Shown: positions 1 through 11,842 of the stretch, one piece after another
Layout: each line of letters starts with the position of its first letter
How positions within the stretch are numbered: the stretch's first letter is position 1
NCBI GenBank assembly: GCA_964017145.1
Contig: OZ024843.1
Span: 797,001-861,000 of the forward strand
Origin: Agrocybe praecox
Taxonomy: Eukaryota; Basidiomycota; Agaricomycetes; Agaricales; Agrocybaceae
Length of the DNA stretch: 64,000 nucleotides
Reading direction: 5' to 3'
Notes under the pieces: generated by a model
Database searches by the model: none
What the model was told of the DNA's origin: nothing
The model's input: only the letters and a program-made list of their open reading frames with translations
Made by a program: the position numbers and the translations under genes

Positions 1-1536
1 CGTTTTATGCTGGGGAACAGAGACCTAAATGTACTAGCACACTTTGTGGACGGGTCTTGAGTCCGCCTGCGTACGCGAATAGTGTGTATATGACATGACA
101 TGTACTTGATTTACCTCGATTCATAATCACCGTATTGTTCGTGTTCGTGTTAGTATTCATTGTTATATCCTGTAAGTCCCCCTTCTCGACATGGAATTGT
201 GACTTTGTGATCAGCTAATTTGCCATATGTTTAGCTAAGAACACCTTTTGGAACCTTTGTGAGCGTAGTGAGGGCGGATGCGCTATCGATAGACTACTCC
301 AGCCACATTTTGGGGGTTTCATTCTCGCTGAAGAGAGATACGAGTAGGATCAGCTCGTTTCTTTGAAAGGTTATCCTCACTCTATACCCTACATAGTGGA
401 TTGGTTATCCAATAGCCTCACCTCAAAATTCTTTGGGGTACGTGCCGCCGGTGACCTCTCATCCCGTGCATAATTTATTTGTGTACATGAAAGTATATTG
501 CGGTATGCAGTCCTGATTGTAACTTGGAGATATACAAAGATATCGATATCCGTCGGTTCTTACTCAGTAATGTAGTGAAAGAGTCAGTACATGCTGCAGT
601 ACTATTAGACTAGGCACGGAAGAGAGATTCGAAGTTTAATTTGGGTGCACAGATGGATGCACATGCACTGTTGGATCTGCTCACGATCTTGTGGCGCTGA
701 GAAGGACCAGGATTAGAGGACAACATGAAAAGATGCCCAATTGATGTCAGTTTTACAATGTTATTTGACACTACATCCCCAAGATCTCGTAAATGATTAG
801 CTTGTGAAGGGGTATGGAAGAAGAAAAGAAGGAAGAGCATACGGAAGAATCCGGATTGTAGTTTCTATTGAGATTAGGCGTCTTAGGAATTGGCCTTCCG
901 CGACCGAGGAAAGCCCTTCTGTGCTGTCAAGGCGGTGAAAATAGGCGCAGACTGTGTCTGACACGACTGAGGAATGAGTCTTCGTGGCGCGAGGCGATGG
1001 GTAGCATTATTTTGGGGGTTGGTGTCCCGCATTTCGAAGGGAACTGGCCGTTTAAACAAACTCGGAGAAGAAAGAAGGATGAGCGCGGGCCGAGCCGGAT
1101 GCAAAAGAATAGCAGACTAGACAAAAAAAAGAGGACGATTTGGTCGCAGATTTGTGAGTAGACCGGTCAATTAGTGGCGTGTGTTCATGGATGCCGGGCG
1201 TTTAACACGAGACTGGCGGATTGGGTGTATTCCGGAAGCGGCATTGAAATAACTTAATTCGGTTATGACGTACGGAAGCGGAGTCTGAAATTGAAAAAGT
1301 CGTGGTTTTCAAACGGTTTTGACACTTCCTCTTTCCATGATTGCACGCAGATTGGCGTTGGCGACAAAGCAGAGATCGATTTGTCAGCTTATGGAGGGGT
1401 ATATATATTCGCCAGTCCATGTTTCAATTTCCCACCTCTCTTTCTTTCCTCCCCCATTCTTTCCCCCCTCAGATAACCTGCAGCGTAGCAGGTTCTTCTC
1501 TTACACGGTGACGCCTTAATTACTCTTCCGCCAACA
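1..1536. other. intergenic region upstream of the P450 gene
   Basis: No convincing gene is seen. The open frames here are short, overlap on both strands, and several begin at non-ATG codons. The last 150 bases look like the promoter and leader of the P450: a TATA-type stretch near 1400 followed by a long pyrimidine-rich tract up to the start codon. Confidence 0.6.
1400..1407 (+). promoter_or_regulatory. TATA box of the P450 gene
   Basis: TATATATA lies about 130 bases before the ATG at 1537. It is followed by a CT-rich tract (about 1430-1472), a common arrangement at fungal transcription start sites. Confidence 0.5.
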
Positions 1537-3547
1537 ATGTTCTCCGCGATCCAACTCTCCGCCCCCTGGTTTACCAGCAACCTTATCCTCGTTCTTGCTT
1601 CTGTCTCCTTTACATATTTCCTCATTCACGCCATTTATAATCTTTTCCTCTCTCCTCTCTCAGCGATACCCGGTCCTTGGCACTATGCCATCTCAGATTT
1701 CTGGCTCATAACCCACGTTTTTCGTCTCCGTCAATGCAAGGCCATTCAAAACCTTTTCGAAATATACGGCCCCGTCGTTCGCGTCGGTCCCAACAAGGTT
1801 GTCTTTCGAGATATTTCTACCACGCGCAACGTGTATTCGGTGCATAAATTCGACAAGAGCAACTTTTACAAGAGTTTATTGACGTACGTTTCATCCATTA
1901 CTGCAAAATCCATGTATTTGATCGTTCTTCTTTCGTTTCAGCAACAACAACGATCATGCGTGAGTCAAAAATACGCATATATGCATTCGTTCTTTGAGCT
2001 GAAACCATTAACTTAGTATGACGACGCTTGATCATGCTAATCACACTATCCGAAGGAAATCATACGCACAACACTATACTCCCAACAACGTTTTGCAATT
2101 TCAGCCTGAAATGCATGAATTTTCGTTCCAGCTTATCAATGCGAGTGTTCTTTATGTTATTTCTGTGATGATTATGTTAATTCAAGCGCATATAGTCACT
2201 CGAAAATATTGCTGGTAAATCAGCAGTGGAATGCCTTTCTCTTTTCCGACACCTAATGGTTGATGTCGTCGTCTCTGCTTCCTTTGGTTATCGCCTCGGA
2301 GCGGTCGGCAGGTGGGCCATGGACGTCGAGGATCCACTATCCACGGCGATAAACGACTTCCCCAAGCGTGGAATTCTTGTAAATGTTTAAATACACTCTG
2401 ATAGTTTCTTTTGGCTAACGAGGTGTATATACAGCGCAGCGTCGTTCCTGCTTGGGCCTGGAACCTTGTCTGCCGTATTCCCCACAAACGCTGGAAGCAA
2501 ATGTGCGATTCTGACAGAATCCTTGCAGAGGTAACCTCTTTCGTCTTGACTTTTCATTCAGTCTGTTGAATTTCCAAAAGTTTGTTAGCGGACGAGTGTA
2601 TGAAATGCGTGCTCAGTTGAACGCGGGAAAGATCGGAGATTCTGAAAAGCTTTCCATGCTGCAGAGGCTAATGAGCTACTGGTACACCCCGACCGCGCAG
2701 ATGCCAGACCACGATATTATCTCGGAATCCATTGGTCATTTGTGAGCATGTTTTTCATGCTTACCGTATCCCATTGGACGCTTCTGATGCATATATCAGG
2801 ATGGCTGGGACTGATACCACTTCCACGTCTATCTCGTACCTCTTTTGGGAGCTCAGTCGCCGTCCAGATATCATGAAGAAGCTCCAGGCGGAGTTGGATG
2901 AAGCTATTCCAGACTCGAAAGTTCTCCCTGATCTTGCTATGCTTCAACAACTCCCGTACTTGAACGCTTTCATGAAAGAAGGTCGGTCGGATTTACAAGT
3001 TAAATATCCTATTCCTCACCCAGAAATACCCAGGCCTCCGATTATATACAGCTGTTCCCAGCCTTCTGGAACGTGTAGTTCCTGAGTCGACCTCGAGAAA
3101 TGGATCATCAGATGAGATTTTCGATTTGATGGGCTATGCGCTTCCCCCAGGCACTATCGTGGCCACGCAGGCCTGGTCTATGCACAGAGACCCATCGGTA
3201 TTTTTTTCACCAAAGGTTTTCCATCCAGAACGCTGGCTCGAGTCATCCACCACCACGTCTGAAGATCTGAATAAGATGTCCGCCTACATGATGCCTTTTG
3301 GAACTGGCACACGCGTTTGCGGGGGTCAAAACCTTGCCCAGATGATGTTGAGACTGGCTATTGCGGCATTCGTCAGGAACTTTGATATTGGCGCTCCAAC
3401 TGAAACGAACGAGAAAAGTATGGATATCAAGGACAGCTTTGTGAGTCTCCCTCCCTCGTCGTGTTTTCCTTTTTCTGATTGAAGTTATAGGTGATTTTTC
3501 CTTCTGCGATGGAGTGCAAACTTATTTTCACGCCCCGCAACCATTAA
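1537..3547 (+). CDS. cytochrome P450 monooxygenase
   Basis: Heme-thiolate monooxygenase expected to oxidise a hydrophobic substrate in the ER membrane with electrons from P450 reductase; the substrate cannot be read. The N-terminus carries a membrane anchor of about 30 hydrophobic residues and then an IPGPW proline hinge. After splicing, the I-helix reads MAGTDTTS (2802 on), the EXXR region survives as an LRLYTAVP segment after the intron near 3000, and the heme loop is FGTGTRVCGGQNLA, with the cysteine at about 3318. At least eight short introns interrupt it, for example 1884-1941, 1960-2016 (leaving an 18-nt exon) and the last one before 3491. The final exon ends IFTPRNH at 3547. All key motifs are present in a continuous spliced frame, so it looks intact. 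The 'IRRKSYAQHYTP' segment resembles pisatin-demethylase-like fungal P450s; family number unassigned. Confidence 0.9.
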
Positions 3548-4275
3548 TCGCGCGACCTATACTCGAACATCAATGGCCGAATACCAAAAACAATGGCTAA
3601 TTGCCATTTGTTCAATTAATCATATACCCAAATCCTCTTTCCCCATCCTATTCCTCGTCTATCGTTATTGTTTTCGTCAAGTTTTCGAAGCTTTCTTTTC
3701 CTGAATATGTTTTGGCTATTGCGCTTTATTGTTTTCTCCCTTGTTTTCCTATACAATCTTCTTTGGTATTCCATTTGACGTTGTTTTCGATTAGCCCTCT
3801 GTTTGGATTATGGGTCCTTATCCTAACCCAACGAATTGATGATTATCATCATCGTTATTTTTATTCACCAGGATCTTCCGACCTTTTACTACTTCTTTTC
3901 TTATATTATCATATATCAATTCCGCTACTTGTATATTCCTTTGATTCTCTGGCCGTCAAGTCATAAATCGGTGTACCCTTACAGTAAACCTTACATGATT
4001 ATTCTTGTAGCACATACCTGTAAATTATGTAAATTCATTAATTATCCAATATGGAAGCACAAAGGCCTATGGATAATGTGTAGGACTCCGACCTAGGTTT
4101 TCGGATCCCCTATTTGATGGCGGCAGCAAGGCAGATCAAACGATCAAACGACCAACCCTTAGGCGTTAACACCAACAAATTTGTGAATTGGTCATCACTA
4201 CGTATTCAAGATTCATTATTCACAGTATATACACACTTTGGGAACGATAAAATTCTGGGAAGCATTGAAGCTCCA
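3548..4275. other. intergenic, convergent 3' flanks
   Basis: AT-rich spacer between the 3' ends of the P450 (+) and the permease (-). The open frames are low-complexity (Ile/Tyr/Phe-rich) and show no family resemblance. It presumably holds both terminators. Confidence 0.5.
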
Positions 4276-5282
4276 TTAATTGTCGTTTACGTACCATATC
4301 CCTAGAGGCAACCTCATTACCGGCTGGGCCTCTGCGCTCAGCATCTCGCTCGCTCCAATGTAGTAAGCAATAAACGCTACTATGATACCAACGATACCTC
4401 CAGCCCTCGTGATACTGGAGATATGGAGTCAGATATGTGAGACATGTGGTATTAACTTATCACGTACTTTGCCATCGAGGTAAACGCCCCAGCAGCTAAT
4501 AACGCAAATGCCAATGCAAGAACGCCGAGTAAGATGACAAATGACAAATTACGACGAATAACTGGCAAGCTGTTATTTTTGATAGAAGCTCTTGTAAGAT
4601 TATGTGCTCGATGTGGAAGGGAGAGGCGGGACGTACATGAATATGAGGGTGATCATCATCCAGGTGATGAGGTAGATGCCGATTGCGTTGCCGAGTTCCT
4701 GTGGGTCCGTGTATGCAGCTTGGATACCGGAGGCAGGGATGAAGATCGTGGCGTATGACATCCAGAAGCAGCCGTATGATGAGAATGCTGCGATTAAAAA
4801 GGAATAAGAATTTATATGGATATTTGTGGAAAGGAAAGGGAGAAAGAAGATGATAGGACTTCGCTGCGCATCCGAACGTGGGAATGTTTAAAATATGTAC
4901 GTATATACGCACCAGTAGCAGCGAAGACGTCACCCTTTGGGAAGGCCCACATCCCTGCCATGAATTGCAAGAGACCACCCGTGAAGATTGCCATACCGAC
5001 GACGACGTTGGGGGTATGAACGCTTCGCGCGTTGACGTTGAACATGGATAGGATGAAGGTGGTTGATGCGAAGGAGAAGATCCCACTTTAGGCGTTGAGA
5101 AAGAGGGTGAGTAAGGGAGTAAGTAAATTTCTGTAAATCAAGAAGAAGTGGGCGAGACGCTGGACGTACGCTGGGCCGGGGTTGGCTATCCTAGAAGGCA
5201 TTCTTCGGCGCGTTGCAGGGACTCGACCGCCTTCCATATCGAGTTGCTCAATCTGCTGGATATCGTGTTTCTCAGTCGACAT
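4276..5282 (-). CDS. GPR1/FUN34/YaaH family acetate/monocarboxylate permease
   Basis: Plasma-membrane channel or transporter of the acetate uptake family (yeast Ato1/Ady2 and Aspergillus AcpA type). The start gives MSTEKHD at 5282. The first exon ends in NPGPA, which joins GIFSFASTTFILS after an intron that begins near 5171. This recreates the family's NPxPxG signature at the first membrane helix. Further helices read VVVGMAIFTGGLLQFMAGMWAF, then a SSYGCFWMSYATIFIP helix, and the last helix is GIVGIIVAFIAYYIGASE. The C-terminus is short and cytosolic (stop at 4276-4278). Four or more introns are needed. Length (about 240 residues) and six predicted helices fit the family. It is transcribed toward the P450 and no functional link between them is evident. 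Substrate (acetate, ammonium or succinate) is family-based inference. Confidence 0.87.
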
Positions 5283-7331
5283 GATGGGTTGAGGGAGTTG
5301 ATTGGCTGGAGGGGTTTTCTTCAAAGACGAGTCGTATTTTTCTTCGGGATATTCGTGAACGAAATGTTAGCGTGGACTTGGAGAATGTCCGAGGTCGTGA
5401 AAGATTCGTGAGTGACTGAGGAACAAGAATAAGTGGAGGGTGGGGTGTTTGAAGACTAGAAGTCAAGAGAAGACGACTGCGCCTGAGAGAGGGTATTTAA
5501 GTCTTTGGAGAGTTTGGGAACATAATCAAATATGTTCTCTCAGAGATACAGACAATAGCGAATGAGAGTCTAGTCTGAGCTTAAAAGCGAGGTCCTAACG
5601 TTTGATTGAGAGAGAAAACCCCAAAATGGTAGAAGTAGAATAGACCTTGAGAGAATCGATTATAAACGTGAGAAGAAATGCAGAGGGCTCGTACGCCACA
5701 TATGGCCCTGGGACAACATGGTAGTCCTATTATATCTGTATAATCACTTGAAACGAATGGAATTGTGGTATCAAAAACATGTAACCAAAGACGTTTTATC
5801 AAACTTTCTAATATCTCCATATACAAAGTGGACGAGTTTCACAACTAAATGTCAGAAATAGTCAATCACATTCTAAAAAAGGCATTTGGCAACCCAGTAC
5901 TTCCTTGTCAGCCCCGAGGGCCAACATTTATCCGAGACAGAACTATTCACAGACCTATTTAAGCGTGATTTAGCGAGTTTTTGCACATGATCAGACCTCA
6001 TATGTGGCCAATGAGAGGGGACAAGGGGCCGTTCTTTGAATACAGTCTGCGCACGGGTTTATATTAAGCTCAGGCACACACCCCAACAGTCCCACGGGCG
6101 TGAGTTAAAAAATCTGAGATAAATATAATAGTCTATTCCGGAACATGCAATTGAAATGTGCATCACCTGAAGGTGGATTCTTTCTCTTGTTGGAACTTCA
6201 TTAATAGTCCACAAATAGCAGAAAAAAATGGATGGAGAACTATACGATTGGATAAAAAAGGCTCAGTAACAAACACAACGATGTACGTTGGCACAAACAT
6301 TGGCGCGTTCTGACTACATATCATACGTACTAGTAGGTACGGACCTGCGATACAGGCATCAGTGAGGCTAATGCTATGATTCATCCGGATTTTAAATCCA
6401 AAAGCTTGCCACTGCTACATTATGTACAGTAAATAACATAGAAGACATACGGTTCTCTGTAATACCTCTTGAGGGTGTTCTAGAAATGGGTTTGTCAAAA
6501 TCATAACATTCTCTTTACCTGATAAGCAATCAGATTAGATTAGAATATGTATTTGCTATAAATAGTCCTTGCTCGCGTGATGCAATTTTAGTACGACCTC
6601 CTTGTGGGAGACGCTCCAAGCATAGCTCCACAAGTATTTCAGGAAGCTTATATTTCTTTAATGGGTTCTCTAAAATCTTTAATGAACCGGTCAAATCCCT
6701 TCATCGACAACATCAACGCACCATTGAAAGATACATCGGTATCGAGTGGGGAATTATTGCCGATATTAACCTGTCAATCTTTTTTTAGAATGGGAGCACA
6801 ATCTCCAACGCTGCATAGAGCATTCGCTCAATCGAGTTTCTTCGGTGGTGGTGTGCGGTTTAATTCTAATTCCGCTTTAACGTGGGTCTTCAAAGCTTCA
6901 AATTTCAAAGTTGAAGTCCCACCCACATCGTTAAATTTCGTCAAACAAATCAGGTTCTCGAAGACCATAAGCATAAGATCCGAACTGTGTCCTTTTTTCT
7001 TCTCAGTTCAATGCAATCCTGATTGCACGAGACCTTGAGCGACGGCCCCGCCACTTGATGATGTTAATATTGCCGGTAGAATTACCTTCTCTTGTTCGGA
7101 GAAGAGCCTTTAAACTTGACACTAGGAGGAGCACGAGTACGTATGTAGTTCTTGACTCTATTAGTTACGTTTACCGTGAGACGATGAATGCTATCGGTCG
7201 GTCATTCAAAATCGGATCCGCTCAAAGGACAGGCAGGAGGCATGAAAGATGCCATACATGGCATAGCCACTACCGGGGGTTCTTGACCTATAAAAACAAC
7301 TTACCAACATATCCGTTTGCCGACCAACACT
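5283..7331. other. 2-kb intergenic region with no supported gene
   Basis: The first 300 bases are the likely promoter of the permease. The rest is AT-rich with short frames. The longest (6604-7038) lacks an ATG at its 5' end, has no recognisable domain and no paired splice structure. I see nothing else I can support. Confidence 0.5.
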
Positions 7332-8012
7332 ATGCCAAGTCTCAGTTATAAGCAAGTCATTTTCTCAGAACTCGATGTACGCTACGGGGACATTGAAACG
7401 TACAGGCCCCGCTGTAAGTCTGATGCCAATCGTAAGGCTTGTTGGGCTCATTATTTACTTTTTATTTCCGTGAATTTGTGAATTACAGTACCAGCAGGGT
7501 ATTATTATCTAGGTCCGGCTGCCTTGGGATCAAAATCTCCTATACCTCATGTAAGTACGTATACCAGCTGGGAAGCGGTTCTACTCCTATATCGTTCTGA
7601 TATTTCAACTGCACAGGCCCGAGGATTGATAATAAAACCAAGCGACCCATCGGCTCTCGACGATATCGTTGACTGGTCATTAGTATTCGCAGACGACGAA
7701 GGAAAATTCTCGACGTGGTGTGGAATTCCGAAGAACCCGCGACAATATGTCTCGTTATCCCATATTTTTACTATCGGAACCAAAAAGCCTTCTCAGAGGC
7801 AGACATTGGGGATCAAGGCTATCCGCAGAGATCTCGTTGAAGAAATTGAACCGCACCATCGTATCTGGACATCAAGTTGCGCGAAGACAATATTTACAAT
7901 ATGGGATGTCTTTTCCACAGACTTGTTACATATTCCTACGGGAGCCTTTGTTTCTAGTGTCGAGCGTGTGGATACGTCGCGGCGCATTGGTGTTCTTAGG
8001 TTTGGAGCATAA
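7332..8012 (+). CDS. Vps62/DUF946-like short protein, divergent paralogue
   Basis: A protein of about 180 residues built from one Vps62/DUF946-like unit. Three exons are read: 7332-7413, 7489-7550 and 7617-8012, with phases that fit. The product begins MPSLSYKQVIFSELD, followed by PAGYYYLGPAA, the GLIIKPSDPSALDDIVDWSL segment, STWCGIP, a GIKAIRRDL segment and IPTGAFVSS. Each block aligns with the three copies at 11.1, 15.5 and 22.0 kb but with many substitutions, so this is an older paralogue outside the module. Intron 2 is 66 nt without a stop, so a retained-intron isoform would stay in frame. No signal peptide is visible. The family link rests on the W..P...Y...GD...G..KP pattern typical of Vps62 repeats and is inference. 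Function is unknown. Confidence 0.7.
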
Positions 8013-8464
8013 TGGGTATTACTATTAGACTATACACATGTATGTCGTTCTATTCTTCCTATAACCATCCAAGTGGACGCGAAGTTCGAACGGCGCGCGG
8101 ACCACATGATCATCCCAGCTACTACTAGTATTAACATTTTAAACTACAGCTTCATGTCATATTCAAGTTCTATGAGCAGTAAATAGAAAGCTGCTGCCTT
8201 TGTAAATTTTGGACTAATTAATGACTTAGGAATCAAAGACCGACGTGCGATCCTGATTCCTCACGCCAATTTAAAGTCTCGTCGCGTGACGGTGAAAAAC
8301 CGTCGGCCCGTCACGTCAATAATCACATGATTTTATAAGCGTGAGAGTAGCTTAGCTAAGGACCCTTAACATACCCGCACAACGCGTGTGCTGCTGATTA
8401 TTCTTATCAATGAGTCAAAGACCCGAGTATCACTGTGTTCTTCTGCCCCGCTGGAACTGTCTCG
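8013..8464. other. promoter region of the CDK8-A kinase
   Basis: AT-rich spacer between the Vps62-like gene and the kinase. No gene and no clear TATA box close to the start codon. Confidence 0.4.
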
Positions 8465-10058
8465 ATGCCGGATGTCGACGAATGGTCAATAAACCTATCG
8501 ATGCAACAGGACCCGATGCAAATATATCGCACCAAATGGAATAGAAACCATCAGTTAGTCTCGTCAAAATATGATATTTTGGGATTCATATCGTCCGGAA
8601 CATACGGCCGTGTCTATAAAGCACAGAGCTTGGAGAAAGATAGGGCGTTGTACGCTATCAAGAAGTTCAAACCAGAAAAAGATGGAGAAGTAGCTACATA
8701 TACCGGGCTTAGCCAGAGCGCCATTCGAGAAATCGCTGTACGTGTCTCAGTCATCAGGCTCAAGCGCTCAAGTTTTTTATATGTTTTTTTGTGAAAAAAA
8801 AAAGTAGCTTAACAGGGAGATACGCCACGAGAATGTAGTGGCCCTCCGAGAAGTGATTCTGGAGGATAAATCGATTTTTATGGTGTTCGAATATGCTGAA
8901 CATGACTTCCTGGTTGGTCTCCTCTGTCTTATTTCCATTTCAAACGACCCATAATGATAATATTTATTGACTCCGTAATATCCAGCAAGTTATCCACCAC
9001 CATTTACAGACAACTCGTACCAACATCCACATCGGTGTCCTCAAATCCCTCATCTACCAGCTCATGAACGGTCTCGTTTATCTACACTCATGTCACATCT
9101 TGCATCGGGATCTCAAACCTGCGAATATCCTCATTACGTCTGAAGGCGTGGTAAAAATTGGCGATCTGGGACTCGCTCGACTAATCTACGAGCCTTTACA
9201 ACCACTATACGCTGGCGACAAAGTAGTCGTGACTATTTGGTACCGCGCACCAGAGTTGCTGTTGGGTGCGAAACATTACACTACGGCCATTGATTGCTGG
9301 GCAGTAGGCTGTGTGATGGCAGAGTTGATCAGTCTGCGACCTATATTCAAAGGGGACGAAGCTAAATTAGACTCAAAGAAAACCGTGCCTTTTCAACGGG
9401 ATCAGATAATCAAGATATTTGAGGTTCTTGGTACACCCGATGGTCAGTCATTATTGTATTATTTTGTTGGGATTTCATCAATAATTCCAGGTTCTCCGTT
9501 AGAGAAATTTTGGCCTGGCGTCGTGAACATGCCCGAATACCAGAATATGTCACGTCTTGACTAGTATGTAGTACCTATAAATTTATGTGGTCCTCGACAT
9601 TCACGGAATCTGTCTTTAGCTTCCCTGACCAACTTACGCAATGGTGCATACAAAGAATACGTAGAGATGCCTTGGCAGAAGTGAACGACCTACTAGCAAA
9701 ACTATTTATATACGATCCAGACACCAGGCTTACGGCCAAATACGCGTTGCAGCACAAGTGGTTTCAGACGGGTATTAGGCCAACCAAAAAGTAAGGAATG
9801 TTTTTACACGTTTACCTTTATCATCGTCATGATTGGCTTACACTTATGTGTAGTGCATTTGAACATGCTTCTCCTAAAGATGTCGCCCCTGTGAGAAAAA
9901 TCTCACAAGATGATGATGCTCCTTCGATGATGCCGGTATTGCAGAATCATTCGCAACACGGAAGTCGTGGAGTCCTGCAGTCCCACTCGAGTGGGAGTGG
10001 GTCCAGCTACGACGTCAAGTCTTTGGATGGATCGAATAAGAAAAGGGTAAAACACTAA
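8465..10058 (+). CDS. CDK8/SSN3-like Mediator kinase, module copy A (intact)
   Basis: Cyclin-dependent kinase of the Mediator CDK8 module (Srb10/Ssn3 type), a nuclear partner of cyclin C that phosphorylates transcription factors and RNA polymerase II. Seen: glycine loop [10 protein letters not shown] (residues about 44-53), VAIK-type lysine in YAIKKFK, the C-helix SQSAIREIA in the place of CDK8's [14 protein letters not shown], catalytic loop [11 protein letters not shown] in place of the usual DMG, the [15 protein letters not shown] activation segment, and [10 protein letters not shown]. The spliced frame continues without a stop through exons at about 8465-8736, 8815-8910, 8988-9440, 9492-9562, 9653-9791 and 9854-10058. 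An apparent TAG at the end of the fifth block is split by the intron and becomes TAC. The C-terminal tail is Ser/His-rich and ends in a basic NKKRVKH. It is a duplicate of the kinase at 54976 with clear protein divergence. Confidence 0.87.
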
Positions 10059-10580
10059 TTAAGATATGACGCGTTTGAGTTCGGGTGCTTCTGACTATCT
10101 TGAAAAACAAGTATTGTTTCTTGTCTTCTCGAACTTTATACTGCGGTAGGCGATATATGTGGATGAAGATTGGTGGAACGACTTAAACCATGAGCATCGT
10201 AGGTAGTTAATCCATTTTAGAAAGAGCAAATTCCACATATCGGAAAAGTATATTACCGACCATTTTTGGCCGCTTTCTTTGACTATCGAAAAATCAACGT
10301 TGGTGGATAGCTATATATATATGACGAAGGACTGTAGGAGCCGAATAAGTAATCGTGTCCTGACATGGATTCAACTTTCGTATGGATGGCGTGATCATCG
10401 ATCATCGATGATCAAGTGAATCGGCCCTTAAATATTTCGTCCTCCTTTTCCGGTCTTCAAGCCTCAGCAAAAGGTGACTGAGTTATACAAAATAAGCTCG
10501 ATTCTTCTGAACGCTCGAGATGCTGCCGTCGACGTTGGAAAATATAAATGATTAAACAATAAAGGATATATTCTTTGGCC

Positions 10581-10743
10581 GGCGCTTCTCTTCGCTCCAG
10601 TGTAGCACTCCAGTTATACTCGGGCATTCCAGTGACAGAACTTTATGTTTGGGGTTCTTTGACCTGCGTTTCTCTTCGCTCCGGCGTATGTAGCACTACA
10701 GTTATATTTGGACATTCCCGTGACAGAACTTTATATTTGGGGG
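10581..10743. repeat. tandem promoter duplication, two units of about 75 bp
   Basis: Two imperfect direct copies begin with TTCTCTTCGCTCC and end with GACAGAACTTTAT, at 10581-10655 and 10669-10743. Copy C of the module has one unit only (about 21521-21590), so the duplication arose in copy A after the module duplicated, or was lost elsewhere. Confidence 0.75.
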
Positions 10744-11008
10744 ACAACCCATATTTTTTTATACCAATGTACCTCCCTCGAATTGAGTCAACCTATACTT
10801 CTCTAGAGAAAGAACGACCAGAAGCTGTACCAGGTGTAGTCAATAGATGAAGACTACACGAGAAGAGAACCTCTCATAAAGTTTGCCGCGCTTCTTCTAC
10901 TTCGGCAAGGGAGATAAGTCTCTTGACGCAGACCATTTTCGTCACAAAAAATGACGATATGATGCACACAAGATTAGCATTAGTACCCTAAAAACGAGCT
11001 GAAATCCG

Positions 11009-11016
11009 TATATAAG
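11009..11016 (+). promoter_or_regulatory. TATA box of Vps62-like copy A
   Basis: TATATAAG lies 91 bases before the ATG. The same box and the following 60 bases are conserved in copies B (15401) and C (21871) at 83 and 92 bases from their starts. Confidence 0.7.
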
Positions 11017-11099
11017 GTCCCCCGACTGCGTTTTCGATTAACAGAACCAGTGAATTCCCTGCATATCATTGTTCGTCACTTTTACATATATCTACAACT

Positions 11100-11842
11100 A
11101 TGTCCGACAAGCAGCTCGACTACAAGCAGGTCCAATTTGAAGTTCTCTTAGGCCAATTCCGAAACCTCCAGGTATTTAAGCCGACCCGTAAGTATACTCA
11201 GTCTACGGTGTCTCGCTGATGCTATGTACATACTAAACAAATATTTTATTTGTGTATAAGTGCCAGCGGGCTGGAACTACCTTGGCCCCGTTGCGGTCGA
11301 CAGCGATCAGCCCGGACCAGAGGCCCAGGTTTGCACAAATTCATCCACATAAATCCAGAGGAAGCTCACTATCTCGTTCTTAGAATGGACTTATTGTACG
11401 GGCAGAAGATCAGTCTGCCCTTGGTGATATAATCGACTGGAAGCCTGTCTTTATTGACATTGAAGGCCGCCAATTCTCCACCTGGCGCGGGGTCCCCGCC
11501 GACCCTATCCAATACGTTTCGGGAGGTGATATTCTCGTCAACGGTATCGATAAGCCTACCCCGGAGCAGACTGCTGGCATCAAGGCTGTTCGTATCGACC
11601 TCATCGGTGAACGCGAACCGAACAACCTCATCATCGAAATACGTCTTCCCAAAGCAATCGCAACATTCTGGGACATCCAAGCCATTGATCGCCTTCACGT
11701 TCCTACGGGCGCTTTTGCGTCTACTGGACAAGAGAGCCCAGTCGGTCTGACGATCCCTGCGATTCGCTTCAATGCTTGGTATGTTCGGGTTGGTTCTGAG
11801 TCGGTCAAGGGACCTTTTTCTAATGCTTAACATTGTCACAGA
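11100..11842 (+). CDS. Vps62/DUF946-like protein, module copy A
   Basis: About 180-residue protein of unknown role. Exons are 11100-11187, 11261-11328 and 11384-11778, plus the last base of the stop. It begins MSDKQLDYKQVQF, then PAGWNYLGPVAVD, NGLIVRAEDQSALGDIIDW, FSTWRGVPADP, YVSGGDILVNG, GIKAVRIDLIGE and HVPTGAFASTG, ending AIRFNA. These blocks resemble one repeat of Vps62/DUF946 proteins; no catalytic residues or signal peptide are recognisable. The stop codon TGA is created by splicing (TG at 11777-11778 joined to A at 11842). Without that splice the frame runs to a TAA at 11828-11830 and adds a tail of about 17 residues. Exon 3 is almost identical to copy B over its first 118 bases. Confidence 0.75.

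Larger units (their letters stand above)
10059..11099. other. kinase 3' flank and promoter of Vps62-like copy A
   Basis: Sequence conserved in all three modules, so part of the duplicated unit. It holds the palindromic GATCATCGATGATC near 10394-10414, an approximately 75-bp tandem duplication (10581-10655 and 10669-10743), and a conserved promoter ending in a TATA box at 11009. No gene. Confidence 0.6.

Noticed and set aside
6604..7038. 144-codon frame in the 5.3-7.3 kb gap
   Set aside because: It starts with GTG, has no domain and no splice context. I could not support a gene.
9560..9565. TAG in CDK8-A after MSRLD as a premature stop
   Set aside because: The TA precedes a GT donor. After splicing the codon is TAC, as supported by copy D where it is CAC.
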